Source: Bacteroidales bacterium
GTDB lineage: Bacteria > Bacteroidota > Bacteroidia > Bacteroidales > JAADJA01
NCBI GenBank assembly: GCA_020438105.1
Contig: JAGQVE010000032.1
Span: 1 to 44,982 of the forward strand
Direction: 5' to 3'
DNA: 44,982 nucleotides
A program made the position numbers and the translations under genes. The notes under the pieces are model-generated. The model did not search any database. It saw only the letters and a program-made list of their open reading frames with translations, and was not told the origin of the DNA. Numbering within the stretch: the stretch's first letter is position 1; the number at the start of each line of letters is the position of its first letter. Below, in pieces: positions 25,753 to 34,615 of the stretch.

Positions 25753-28700
25753 ATGAAACAAAGAATTTTACCTTTTGGATTTTTATCCTTATTGGTTTTT
25801 GGCATAGCAGCATTTTTGCTTTCGAATGCCATTGCCGATAATAAAGATAATGATCGGACATCAAAAAGTGTAAAGAATGAAAATGAAGGGGCAATTGAAT
25901 ACCTTGCTTCTATCAGGAACAATCAACACAGTGGAGTAATTAATCCTGCCGATGTTATCCAGGCAAGGGAACAGGCATCCAGCCAAAAATCTTTAAAATC
26001 AGGCAACGTTTCAGATTACACCTGGTCAAACCTGGGCCCTGACAATATGGGGGGCAGAACACGAGCCGTTATTTTCGACAACAGGGATGCTGCAGGAAAT
26101 ACCATTTATGCTGGAAGCACCATGGGAGGAATTTTTAAATCTACTAACCTGGGGTCGAACTGGACCAAAGTAAATAACAATGGCGGCGACGGCTTAAACG
26201 TAACTGCCATGGTTCAGCATAGCAACGGAACCATCTATGTGGCAACAGGTGAAGGTTTCAATGCCCAGGACTACACAGGTAGCGGTTATTATGGTTACGA
26301 AGGTGGCTTTCTGGGAAAAGGTATTTTCAAATCAGATAACAACGATAACTTTACACTGGTTCAAAGCACAAAACCTGTTATTGGAGAAGATGCAGTTGAA
26401 TGGGGTTATATTAACGAACTTGCTATTGATGAAACAGGAGGAAGATTATTTGCCGCAACCAATACCGGTTTAAAAGTAGCCAGCCTGAGTGACCTCTCAA
26501 CCTGGAATTCGGAATTCAAATACAAACTCGACAGTACAATTTATGATCGTGCTATTAGTATCGACTCAACGGTAACCTGCGATAGCTTCGCAATTGTAGA
26601 AGGTAAAGTAAAAGCTTATGGATCCACTGGCTGGCAAGTGAATGTAACATCTAACGATACTACCGGTCAACAGGAAAAATTTTCTGCATATGTTCCATTT
26701 GAAGAATATACCAACTGTTATGACGTGAAAGTAAGTGAAAACGGATGGGTGATCACAACTTTTGGAGAAAAAATTTACGTATCAGCAAATGGAGATGTAA
26801 ATAAATTCGAAAGCAAATCAGTTTATCCTGAAAATGAAGAAAGTGTGCGATTTGACAATATCAGTTGGTCGGCACATTACCTTTTAAAGGATAAACAAGG
26901 AAATGTGCTCCTGGATTCCGTTTCCAACACTTTTGAAGCTTACGATTGGCACACCGATTATTATTTTGGTGATGGTCAAATAGTTGAAGGATTCCCGGAA
27001 TTTGAAGACGGAGGACGAACTGAGTTTGCTATTGCTCCGTCAAATCAAAATATTGTTTATGCTCAGGTAGCTAGGGCCAAGAGCCCCGACCGGTATAGCC
27101 TGATGGGAATATATCTTTCGGAAAATGCAGGCCGTACATGGAGAATAATTGCTCCGGGAGGATCAGATCTGGTAAACGTACTTGGAGGAATTCCATTTTT
27201 AGGTACCAATCCATATTTTGTTGGTGATTTTGCCAACACTATAGCAGTTTTACCAAATGATCCTTACCGCATTATTGCAGGAGGAGTTGACCTTTGGTAT
27301 GGCAAAAAAGTGAATGAAACAGGTTATTATTCTTGGGATGTAAAATCTCAAAATCTTGCACTTTATGTCATCGATGGTATTTTCGATGAGCAATATGTAC
27401 ACAGAAATCATCATACCTATGTTTTCCGCCCGGGAACAGGAAACCAATTTATAGCCGGAACCAGCGGTGGATTATTTTTAGGTAAAATCAATTCCAATAA
27501 TTTTGTATTCCAGTCAATTAATAAAAATTACGTGTCAGCACAATTCTACAGCCTTGATATCTCAAGTGGAGTTGATGAGTATGTAGGAGGCACACAGGAC
27601 AACGGACCAATCTACAATGAAGGCAAAGGTGGCACCGGCAAAAGTGCTGAAGACATGTGGAGAGTTGCCAATACTGATACGCGTTACCCGATTGGTACTA
27701 ACGGTGGATCTGTTGCTTTTTCAACCATTCGCTATACAACTCCTGCCGGCGACAAAGTTGCCCCACCGGCTTATTTCTCAATTAGTCCGTTTCCTGATAT
27801 CTATGAAAATCTGAACGACAGAACTCACAGATCAGAAACTTTGGGTTACGATTTTTCAGCAAATGATATTTCTGCCTCCATCACCGATGACAGATACATG
27901 ACACCCATGCTTCTTTGGGAAAGTTACAATGATACCTACAGCCAGTTTGAAATTAAATGGTTTGCCCCTGATGATTATGCTGCCGGAGATTCAGTTGTAG
28001 TAAGAAGTAACCTGATGAATCAACCATTTTATTATGTGCTTGAATCGGCTATTTCGGCTGGTGATTCATTGAATATTCAGGATATTTACACCACCAAATT
28101 GTTTATGGGTATCGAAGACGAGGTTTATATGACTTTGGAAGGACTTGATTTTGGTGTAGAACCGGAATGGTTCCTGATTTCTGAAAGAACATCCAATGGC
28201 GTTGATGGATTTGTTATGTCGATGGCCTACTCCACTGATGGAAATTATCTATGGGTTGGAACTGCCGAAGGTAAACTTTACAGAATATCCGGAATTGCTT
28301 ACGCTTATGATTACGACAAAGCTGATGTAAACAGCGCTAATTGTATTATTGCCACCACAGAAGTGGCAATTAACGGAGAAAATACACAAGCAGTTACCTC
28401 CATTTCTGTTGATCCAAAAAATCCTGATAAAGTACTTGTTACAATGGGTAACTATGGAAATACAGATTATGTATTCTATTGCTCAAACGGAACCAATGAT
28501 GTACCCAGTTTCACCTCAGTTCAAGGTAATTTACCAACTGTTCCGGTTTATTCCTCATTACTCGAATACGATCCAACTACAGATGTTGCATTGATAGGTA
28601 CGGATATGGGACTTTATGCTACTGATAACGTATCATCGGGCGAATGGTATTTTGCAGCCGAAGAAGCCGGGGAAGTTCCGGTTACAGCCATCAAACAGCA

Positions 28701-29142
28701 GACTTTATGGAAAGGTGCTTTTGTAATTACCCTTTATGATCCGGGAACCGGACAAGCTTTTTACGAAACCTACCCCGGAATCCAAAACTATCAGGATATC
28801 TACATAGCTACCTACGGTCGTGGTGTATTTAAATACAATACAGAAGCAGTTGGCATTAATGAAAAACCTGCCGGAAATATTTCAGAAATCCAGTTTGAAA
28901 TTTATCCAAACCCTGCTTCTGACAATATTTCTGTGAAAATAAACACAAGTCAGAAAGAAAACCTGTCAGTTGAAATTTACGACCTTGCCGGTAAGCAAAT
29001 CCTTAACAAACAGTTCGGTATTACTTCAGTAGGTATGAATGAAGTAAATGTCAGCTTGTCTGATTTGCAAAAAGGGACCTACTTGATTCGGGTTTTAGCA
29101 GGGAACCAAACAGGTACGCAAAAACTGATTGTGATTAAATAA
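25753..29142 (+). CDS. Secreted BNR/sortilin-like propeller protein with T9SS tail
   Basis: A 1129-residue exported protein. A signal peptide or anchor spans about residues 1-28 (hydrophobic LSLLVFGIAAFLL). The body holds repeated Asp-box/BNR blade phrases: 'IYAGSTMGGIFKSTNLGSNW' (about 117), 'GIYLSENAGRTWRII' (about 455), 'YLWVGTAEGKLYRISG' (about 830), and 'YIATYGRGVFKYN' (about 1017). Such propellers occur in sialidases and glycan-binding or structural surface proteins, but no catalytic set is evident, so no enzyme activity is claimed. The C-terminus is a T9SS sorting domain: 'FEIYPNPASDNISVKIN' and 'GTYLIRVLAGNQTGTQKLIVIK'. It is followed after 31 bases by another T9SS cargo gene, likely on the same transcript. 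Confidence 0.82.
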   Translation: MKQRILPFGFLSLLVFGIAAFLLSNAIADNKDNDRTSKSVKNENEGAIEYLASIRNNQHSGVINPADVIQAREQASSQKSLKSGNVSDYTWSNLGPDNMGGRTRAVIFDNRDAAGNTIYAGSTMGGIFKSTNLGSNWTKVNNNGGDGLNVTAMVQHSNGTIYVATGEGFNAQDYTGSGYYGYEGGFLGKGIFKSDNNDNFTLVQSTKPVIGEDAVEWGYINELAIDETGGRLFAATNTGLKVASLSDLSTWNSEFKYKLDSTIYDRAISIDSTVTCDSFAIVEGKVKAYGSTGWQVNVTSNDTTGQQEKFSAYVPFEEYTNCYDVKVSENGWVITTFGEKIYVSANGDVNKFESKSVYPENEESVRFDNISWSAHYLLKDKQGNVLLDSVSNTFEAYDWHTDYYFGDGQIVEGFPEFEDGGRTEFAIAPSNQNIVYAQVARAKSPDRYSLMGIYLSENAGRTWRIIAPGGSDLVNVLGGIPFLGTNPYFVGDFANTIAVLPNDPYRIIAGGVDLWYGKKVNETGYYSWDVKSQNLALYVIDGIFDEQYVHRNHHTYVFRPGTGNQFIAGTSGGLFLGKINSNNFVFQSINKNYVSAQFYSLDISSGVDEYVGGTQDNGPIYNEGKGGTGKSAEDMWRVANTDTRYPIGTNGGSVAFSTIRYTTPAGDKVAPPAYFSISPFPDIYENLNDRTHRSETLGYDFSANDISASITDDRYMTPMLLWESYNDTYSQFEIKWFAPDDYAAGDSVVVRSNLMNQPFYYVLESAISAGDSLNIQDIYTTKLFMGIEDEVYMTLEGLDFGVEPEWFLISERTSNGVDGFVMSMAYSTDGNYLWVGTAEGKLYRISGIAYAYDYDKADVNSANCIIATTEVAINGENTQAVTSISVDPKNPDKVLVTMGNYGNTDYVFYCSNGTNDVPSFTSVQGNLPTVPVYSSLLEYDPTTDVALIGTDMGLYATDNVSSGEWYFAAEEAGEVPVTAIKQQTLWKGAFVITLYDPGTGQAFYETYPGIQNYQDIYIATYGRGVFKYNTEAVGINEKPAGNISEIQFEIYPNPASDNISVKINTSQKENLSVEIYDLAGKQILNKQFGITSVGMNEVNVSLSDLQKGTYLIRVLAGNQTGTQKLIVIK

Positions 29143-29173
29143 ATTAGATATTAAATAAGAAAAATATAAAGTG

Positions 29174-30667
29174 ATGAAAAAGTTACTTTTAACCAAAATT
29201 TTAGTTATTGTTTCCCTTTTCCTTGTAGCCCAAACGGATGTTTTGCCACCACAGTTGGTGCTCCCAACCAATGGAGACGATGACCAGCTTCCTGATACTG
29301 AGCTTGACTGGTATGCTTCAAGCGGTATAGGCGAAGTAAGCTACGAGGTAAGCATTGATACTTCAGCTGATTTTACTGATCCAATGATATATTCTGTTGA
29401 TGTTACTTCTTTGAAAACATCAGAGTTGCTTTTCGGCACTGTTTACTATTGGCGAGTAAGAGCAATTGATAATGTAGGGACAAGTGACTGGTCCGAAACC
29501 TTCAGTTTCAGCACTTTCGATCAGGTTGGCCTAACAAAGCCTACAAACGGGAATACCACTGTAACACCCAGAGCACAATTAATTTGGAGCAACAAAAAAG
29601 GCCCACTGTTTATTTCCGGATTATCGCATTATGATTACCGGCTTAGTGTGGATACATTCAATACAATCTACACCTCCGGTTCAGTTCCTTTTTCTTCATT
29701 TCCTGAAGACACACTTGCATTTTATGCCTGGGTTAATCAGTTGGATTTTGGAACTACCTTTCAATGGCAGGTTCGGGCACGTCATGCGAAAGATGAGTCG
29801 GAATGGTCAGATCCATTTTCATTTACCACATTAAACGCTGTTACGTTGGTTTCACCTGTTGACGAAGCTACTAATCAGGATCTTGAAATTACCCTGGAAT
29901 GGGATGAAATGACCGGAGCTTTTGAATATATCTATGAGTTTTGTACCGATCCAAACTTTACACTTCCTTGTATGGCAATTTCAGAAACGAATACTGCCAA
30001 TCCCCAGGGAGTTATGTTTGGTGCAACCTATTATTGGAGAGTAAAAGCTTTACATACAACTGACACAAGTGATTGGTCACCAACCTGGAGTTTCGAGGCC
30101 ATTAATACGGTTATCCAAGTGAGTCCGGCAAATGCTTCCTATGTTGACGATATTTTCCCAACACTTGAGTGGCAGCCGATCGCCGGTGTAAGCGGATTCC
30201 AGATCTTGTTTGATGAATCGGAGTCCTTTAACATGGACCCTATGGAGTTTTCAACTGAAGGTACTGAAAGTTCATACGATATTTTAACAGCTCTAACCTA
30301 TGATAAAACTTATTTCTGGAAATTAAGAGCTTTTGAAAATGGAGATACCACCGAATGGAGCGCCACCTGGAGTTTTACAGTAGGTGTGAATGGTGTAGGA
30401 GAAATTATTGATCAAAACGATCTTCAAATTTATCCCAATCCGGCACAAGATGTAATCTTTATTAAGGCCCTCACTTCTGAAGTAGGAAATGCTGAATTAA
30501 CCATCTCTAATTTACTCGGACAAACCGTTATCAGCCAGCCGCTGAAACTGGATCATCCTAATGCAAAAGAAATAATAATGGTAAACGGCCTTGAAAATGG
30601 TTTGTATATCCTGCAAGTGAAAGCAGGTGCTGCAAGCTATTCCAAGAAAATTATCATTGAAAGATAA
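29174..30667 (+). CDS. Secreted fibronectin-III-like repeat protein with T9SS tail
   Basis: A 497-residue exported protein from the ATG at 29174; a GTG just before it is less likely. It has a signal peptide (MKKLLLTKILVIVSLFLVAQ) and four beta-sandwich repeats of about 95 residues, each with the recurring phrase 'tYyWrvRA...sdWSxxwsF' (near residues 90, 195, 285 and 380), which is the fibronectin type III pattern. The tail 'LQIYPNPAQDVIFIKA' with 'GLYILQVKAGAASYSKKIIIER' is a T9SS sorting domain. The repeats probably act as a spacer or adhesive module. It is 28-31 bases downstream of the BNR protein and followed by a terminator, so they form a two-gene unit. Confidence 0.83.
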   Translation: MKKLLLTKILVIVSLFLVAQTDVLPPQLVLPTNGDDDQLPDTELDWYASSGIGEVSYEVSIDTSADFTDPMIYSVDVTSLKTSELLFGTVYYWRVRAIDNVGTSDWSETFSFSTFDQVGLTKPTNGNTTVTPRAQLIWSNKKGPLFISGLSHYDYRLSVDTFNTIYTSGSVPFSSFPEDTLAFYAWVNQLDFGTTFQWQVRARHAKDESEWSDPFSFTTLNAVTLVSPVDEATNQDLEITLEWDEMTGAFEYIYEFCTDPNFTLPCMAISETNTANPQGVMFGATYYWRVKALHTTDTSDWSPTWSFEAINTVIQVSPANASYVDDIFPTLEWQPIAGVSGFQILFDESESFNMDPMEFSTEGTESSYDILTALTYDKTYFWKLRAFENGDTTEWSATWSFTVGVNGVGEIIDQNDLQIYPNPAQDVIFIKALTSEVGNAELTISNLLGQTVISQPLKLDHPNAKEIIMVNGLENGLYILQVKAGAASYSKKIIIER

Positions 30668-30695
30668 ACGGGAGAGAGCCTACCCCGTAATTGGT

Positions 30696-30733
30696 AAAAG
30701 CCGGTGAATATTAAATATCCATCGGCTTTTAAT
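30696..30733 (+). terminator. Terminator after the FN3 repeat gene
   Basis: Stem AAAAGCCG / CGGCTTTT with a 19-base loop, followed by TAATTTTT, 29 bases after the stop. It could also work for the convergent barrel gene. Confidence 0.7.
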
Positions 30734-30771
30734 TTTTAATCTTTTACGTTGTTATTAAATGTGTTTTGCTG

Positions 30772-31518
30772 CTAGTTATATCGTTTACCAAAATTAAAAT
30801 TTAGGTAAAGCGTAAGGAAATAATAGTTGGGATCATTAAATGCCATGATTGGAACAGGCCTTGGAAAAACATCAAGCGTAGCTCCCACTTCAAGTGATTT
30901 TAATTTGTTTCGGTACGATGCATAATCGAAATCCAGCCCAACCTTTGCATGAATACCGGGAAAAAAATCGAGGTGATTGAATCCCCTGGTAAAGGATGCA
31001 CGTCCAAAGATATTATCCACAAAATGTTCATCCGGGTCATATCTTTCCTCGGTTAAACTATATTCATAAATAATCGGAGATGCATTTAGAATGTACAAAT
31101 AAATTGGTTTAGCAATCGCAAGGGAGAAACCTCCTACATAAAAAAACCGTAACTCCACTCCACCCCAATAAGGTTTTCGATTCAACTGCTTATAGTAACC
31201 AAAACTTCCCCTCAACATAAATATCGAATTGAGTTTACCATACACGTAACTCTTGGAGTTTGTAAAATAGGGATTAATGGTTCGGATTTGCCGTAATGAT
31301 TGTATCTCTGCAAATTCAAAAATCAGCATACGCCGGTTGAAAGCAGTTTTATTGTAGCCCTGACTGTATTTAACACCCCATCCTTGTGTGTGGAAAAGCG
31401 CCCCAAAACTTCTTTCTTTTAACAAAATGATATTTTTGGACGTATCAATTACAGGCTCTGTTTGAGCCAGTAAGTGCACCGAAATTATTGTAAATACTGC
31501 CAGTATAACTATTCGCAT
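30772..31518 (-). CDS. Conserved exported protein, probable small outer-membrane barrel
   Basis: I do not recognise a named family. The 248 residues start with a signal peptide (MRIVILAVFTIISVHLLAQ). The rest alternates hydrophobic and polar residues in short strands rich in Tyr and Phe with Gly turns ('SIFMLRGSFGYYKQL', 'GGVELRFFYVGGFSLAIA', 'KVGLDFDYAS', 'LEVGATLDVFPRPVPIMAF', 'YFLTLYLNFNFGKRYN'). The last strand and aromatic-rich ends fit an 8 to 12-stranded outer-membrane barrel. Such proteins are frequent in Bacteroidota and mostly unassigned. It lies downstream of the tiny lipoprotein gene on the same strand, separated by a terminator. Confidence 0.65.
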   Translation of the reverse strand: MRIVILAVFTIISVHLLAQTEPVIDTSKNIILLKERSFGALFHTQGWGVKYSQGYNKTAFNRRMLIFEFAEIQSLRQIRTINPYFTNSKSYVYGKLNSIFMLRGSFGYYKQLNRKPYWGGVELRFFYVGGFSLAIAKPIYLYILNASPIIYEYSLTEERYDPDEHFVDNIFGRASFTRGFNHLDFFPGIHAKVGLDFDYASYRNKLKSLEVGATLDVFPRPVPIMAFNDPNYYFLTLYLNFNFGKRYN

Positions 31519-31571
31519 AATATGATATCTATACGTTGAGACAAGGTTTTCAGACAGCCCTAAAATAAAAA

Positions 31572-31603
31572 ATATTTATCAGATAACGAAATCTGATAAA
31601 TAT
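31572..31603 (-). terminator. Strong inverted repeat, probable terminator of the small lipoprotein gene
   Basis: Perfect 13-bp arms ATATTTATCAGAT / ATCTGATAAATAT with a 6-base loop (AACGAA). On the minus strand, past the hairpin, the sequence is TTTTTTATTTT, fitting a rho-independent terminator 36 bases after the stop at 31639. The stem is AT-rich, so an operator role for the next gene is also possible. Confidence 0.55.
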
Positions 31604-31638
31604 ATATTTTGCGAAGAAACCGGCAATTGATAACCTCT

Positions 31639-31767
31639 TTAGTACCTTCTTTCTACCTGGAATTTTTTTGCCTCTCCATATGCAGGACAACTTTCAGCTG
31701 ATTTACATGAGTACATCATAATTCCGATTGTGATAACTGCCAGGATGAGGATGATGAGCCTTTTCAT
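31639..31767 (-). CDS. 42-residue lipoprotein-like peptide
   Basis: A short gene of 42 codons beginning MKRLIILILAVITIG. It has a basic start, a hydrophobic stretch and a cysteine in 'MMYSCKSAESC' that fits a loose lipobox (Y-S-C), so it may be anchored as a lipoprotein after processing, leaving about 24 residues with 'CPAYGEAKKF'. Small Bacteroidota proteins ending in a CPAY/CPAYG-like motif are common, and their function is unknown to me. A -7 box TATCTTTG lies 20 bases upstream of the ATG and a strong hairpin lies downstream, so it seems to be an independent transcript. It occupies most of a region that otherwise looks empty. Confidence 0.6.
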   Translation of the reverse strand: MKRLIILILAVITIGIMMYSCKSAESCPAYGEAKKFQVERRY

Positions 31768-31786
31768 AGTTTTAATTTGACGTTTA

Positions 31787-31794
31787 CAAAGATA
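31787..31794 (-). promoter_or_regulatory. -7 box of the small lipoprotein gene
   Basis: Minus-strand TATCTTTG, full match to TAnnTTTG, giving a leader near 13 bases. No -33 TTG is seen at normal spacing. Confidence 0.4.
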
Positions 31795-31832
31795 AAATTA
31801 TTTTAGAATTTTAGCTTTTTGTTAATAAAACT

Positions 31833-31840
31833 TAAATTTG
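31833..31840 (+). promoter_or_regulatory. -7 box upstream of ung
   Basis: TAAATTTG matches TAnnTTTG, 52 bases before the ATG. No -33 box at normal spacing. Confidence 0.3.
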
Positions 31841-31892
31841 GTGACCTTATTGCAATTAATTTGCCAGAAGTAATCAATGGAATTTTTAATCT

Positions 31893-32570
31893 ATGAGCAC
31901 CGTTAATCCACAAATCGAAAGCAGCTGGCTTTCTGCACTTTACGATCAATTTTCACAGCCTTATTTTGAAGCATTAAAAAATTTCCTTGTTGAAGAAAAA
32001 AAGAAATACCGAATTTATCCTCCGGGATCGGAGATTTTCGCTGCTTTTAACTATACGCCTTTCAGTGATGTAAAAGTTGTGATTTTGGGTCAGGATCCCT
32101 ATCATGGACCAGGACAGGCAAACGGACTTTGTTTTTCGGTTCACGACGGTATCAGGAAACCACCTTCGTTACAAAATATTTTCAAAGAACTATCAAATGA
32201 TCTGGACTATCATGTACCGGAAAATGGCAACCTGGAAAAATGGGCCAAGCATGGGGTACTATTATTAAACGCAACCTTAACTGTTAGAGCTAATCAGGCT
32301 GGCTCACACCAGCGGAAAGGGTGGGAGCAATTTACCGATGCAGCTATTCGGAAACTGTCGGATGAAAAACAAAATCTGGTTTTTATTTTATGGGGAAAAT
32401 ACGCACAGGCCAAGGAACCTATGATTGATCCATTTAAGCATTTTATTATAAAATCGGCTCATCCATCCCCATTTTCTGCTGAACGGGGTTTTTTTGGAAG
32501 TAAACCATTTTCGAAAACGAATGAGTATCTTGAATCTCAAAATTTACCTGCTATCAACTGGCAGCTATAA
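31893..32570 (+). CDS. ung: Uracil-DNA glycosylase, family 1
   Basis: Removes uracil from DNA to begin base excision repair. The 225-residue protein has the water-activating Asp68 in 'ILGQDPYHGPGQANGLCFSV', the uracil-recognition Asn in 'LLLNATLTVR' (near residue 125) and the catalytic His190 with the DNA-intercalation loop in 'SAHPSPFSAERGF'. Length and motifs are fully typical. It is a single gene, convergent with the glutathione-peroxidase-like gene, whose terminator sits right after the ung stop codon. Confidence 0.97.
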   Translation: MSTVNPQIESSWLSALYDQFSQPYFEALKNFLVEEKKKYRIYPPGSEIFAAFNYTPFSDVKVVILGQDPYHGPGQANGLCFSVHDGIRKPPSLQNIFKELSNDLDYHVPENGNLEKWAKHGVLLLNATLTVRANQAGSHQRKGWEQFTDAAIRKLSDEKQNLVFILWGKYAQAKEPMIDPFKHFIIKSAHPSPFSAERGFFGSKPFSKTNEYLESQNLPAINWQL

Positions 32571-32600
32571 AAAACCAGGAAATATTTTCCATTTCCTGGT
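32569..32600 (-). terminator. Terminator of the peroxidase-like gene
   Basis: Perfect 10-bp arms ACCAGGAAAT / ATTTCCTGGT with a 7-base loop. On the minus strand it is followed by a run of T that reaches the ung stop codon. It lies about 43 bases past the peroxidase stop and may also stall plus-strand transcription. Confidence 0.7.
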
Positions 32601-32642
32601 CCAAACAAAATTATGAGAAAACTATCTAATTTAACTTAACGA

Positions 32643-33191
32643 TTAGCTTTTAATCCAATTGACGATTTTATCTGATTTCGGACTTTCCTTTGGCGATACA
32701 AAATCGACCAGGTGACCGTTTTCGTCAATCATGTATTTCTGGAAATTCCAGGCTACTTCCGAATCCATCACTCCATTTTCTGATTTTTGCGTTAGCCATT
32801 GATACAATGGATGCATATCATCGCCTTTCACTGATATTTTTGCCATCATTGGGAATGTAACTCCATAATTAACGGTACAAAATTCCTTTATTTCTTCATT
32901 GCTCCCCGGCTCCTGACTCATGAAGTTGTTGGCCGGAAATCCAATAATAACAAAATCATCTCCACCATATTCTTTATACAAAGCTTCAAGGTCTTCATAC
33001 TGGGGCGTCAATCCGCATTTGGAGGCGGTATTTACAACCAATATCTTTTTACCTTTAAAAGTACTCAAGTCGACTTGTTTGCCATCAATTGATTCAACTG
33101 TAAAATCAAAAAATGATTTATTCTGTGCCTGCATTTTCGGGACAATATTTAATAAAATGAATAATATAGAAATGTAGGTTAAAGCTTTCAT
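32643..33191 (-). CDS. Glutathione-peroxidase family thiol peroxidase, exported
   Basis: Reduces hydroperoxides, in bacteria usually with thioredoxin. I choose the ATG at 33191, 60 bases inside the longest frame, because it opens directly on a signal peptide (MKALTYISILFILLNIVPKMQAQ), giving 182 residues. The peroxidatic cysteine is Cys59 in 'NTASKCGLTPQY'; 'FPANNFMSQEPGSNEEIKEFC' carries the second family block, with Ala and Asn where many relatives have Cys and Gln, and 'WNFQKYMID' holds the conserved Trp. Cys105 may be the resolving cysteine. With the signal peptide it would act in the periplasm or, less often, as a surface protein. Divergent from the MATE gene. Confidence 0.87.
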   Translation of the reverse strand: MKALTYISILFILLNIVPKMQAQNKSFFDFTVESIDGKQVDLSTFKGKKILVVNTASKCGLTPQYEDLEALYKEYGGDDFVIIGFPANNFMSQEPGSNEEIKEFCTVNYGVTFPMMAKISVKGDDMHPLYQWLTQKSENGVMDSEVAWNFQKYMIDENGHLVDFVSPKESPKSDKIVNWIKS

Positions 33192-33303
33192 TAATCTCTT
33201 TTTTAAACTTTGATAATAAACAGCCGGAAGCAGAAGTTGTTCACCTTTCATTTGCCAATTAATTGAATAACTATTTATACATTCGCAGCCCGGGTTTTAA
33301 AGC

Positions 33304-34605
33304 ATGAACAAGCAAATTCTTAAACTAGCCATTCCCAACATAATCAGCAACATTACTGTGCCAATGCTTGGCATGGTTGATCTGGCTATAATGGGTCGCC
33401 TGGGATCAGAATTATACATCGGAGCCATCGCCCTTGGAGGAACCATTTTTAATTTTATTTATGCGGTTTTTTCATTTCTGCGCATGGGTACCAGCGGTTT
33501 TACGGCACAAGCTTACGGAGCAGATAATTCAAAAGAGAGTATCCTGATGATGGGCCGATCCATATTCTTTGCAATTGCCGGAGGCATCCTCATAATCCTT
33601 CTTCAGTACCCCATTGATATTTTAAGTTTTTCGCTGCTTAATGGTTCAACTGATGTGGAAGTTCTTGCGCGTGAATATTTTTACATCCGAATTTATGCGG
33701 CGCCTGCTTCCCTTGGGATATTGGCCATGTCGGGTTGGTTCATTGGCATGCAAAACAGCCGTTATCCTATGTTTGTAGCAATATTTATAAATGTTGTAAA
33801 TATCCTGGCCAATGTCTTTTTTGTGTATGGTTTGCATATGAAATCGGATGGAGTGGCATTGGGAACAGTAATTGCCCAATATCTTGGATTTATTTTAGCA
33901 ACCATTCTCTTTTACAAAAAGTACAGGCACCTGTTAGCTTTTTGGGAGCAGGCTGAGTTTTTTAACCTTTCGAAGCTGAAACGTTTTTTTAAAGTCAATA
34001 CAGATATTATCATCCGTACACTTTGTTTAATTTTTACGCTCGCCTTTTTCACGGCTCAATCCGCTAAAATGAATGATACTATCCTGGCCGTAAACACAGT
34101 GTTATTGCAATACTTTTTTGTATTTTCATACCTCACTGATGGTTTTGCTTATGCAGCCGAATCGCTGGTTGGAAGGTATATCGGTGCAAAGGATCAACCT
34201 AATTTAAAAAAATCAATCCGGCTGCTTTTTATATGGGGGATCATCATCAGTATACCATTTACATTAATTTATGTATTCGGTGGCGATGTGATGTTACGAC
34301 TTCTAACAAATAACAACGAGGTTATTATAGCATCAAAACCATATTTAATTTGGATCGGGTTGGTGCCTCTAATCACCTTTGCAGCTTTTATCTGGGACGG
34401 AATTTATATTGGGGCTACGGCTTCTGCTCCCATGCGCAATACATTATTATTGTCCACCTTCCTGGTATTTCTTCCGGCATTTTATCTTTTAATAAACCCT
34501 CTCGGAAATCATGGGTTATGGTTAGCCCTGCTGCTTTTTATGTTTAGCAGAGGTGTTTTCCTAACCCTTTTCGCTCCTGCAAATATTTATAAAATAAATT
34601 CTTAA
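33304..34605 (+). CDS. MATE family efflux transporter (DinF-like)
   Basis: A 433-residue inner-membrane antiporter with about twelve hydrophobic segments, expected to export organic cations or other small compounds using a sodium or proton gradient. Its start 'NKQILKLAIPNIISNITVPMLGMVDLAIMGRLG' is the typical first helix block of the DinF branch, and 'GFTAQAYGA' and 'AESLVGRYIGA' are the pseudo-symmetric repeats after helices 2 and 8. The substrate cannot be told from sequence. It converges on the transglutaminase-like gene with a 10-base gap. The start at 33304 is 112 bases from the divergent peroxidase start. Confidence 0.9.
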   Translation: MNKQILKLAIPNIISNITVPMLGMVDLAIMGRLGSELYIGAIALGGTIFNFIYAVFSFLRMGTSGFTAQAYGADNSKESILMMGRSIFFAIAGGILIILLQYPIDILSFSLLNGSTDVEVLAREYFYIRIYAAPASLGILAMSGWFIGMQNSRYPMFVAIFINVVNILANVFFVYGLHMKSDGVALGTVIAQYLGFILATILFYKKYRHLLAFWEQAEFFNLSKLKRFFKVNTDIIIRTLCLIFTLAFFTAQSAKMNDTILAVNTVLLQYFFVFSYLTDGFAYAAESLVGRYIGAKDQPNLKKSIRLLFIWGIIISIPFTLIYVFGGDVMLRLLTNNNEVIIASKPYLIWIGLVPLITFAAFIWDGIYIGATASAPMRNTLLLSTFLVFLPAFYLLINPLGNHGLWLALLLFMFSRGVFLTLFAPANIYKINS

Positions 34606-34615
34606 TTCCGCGAAT

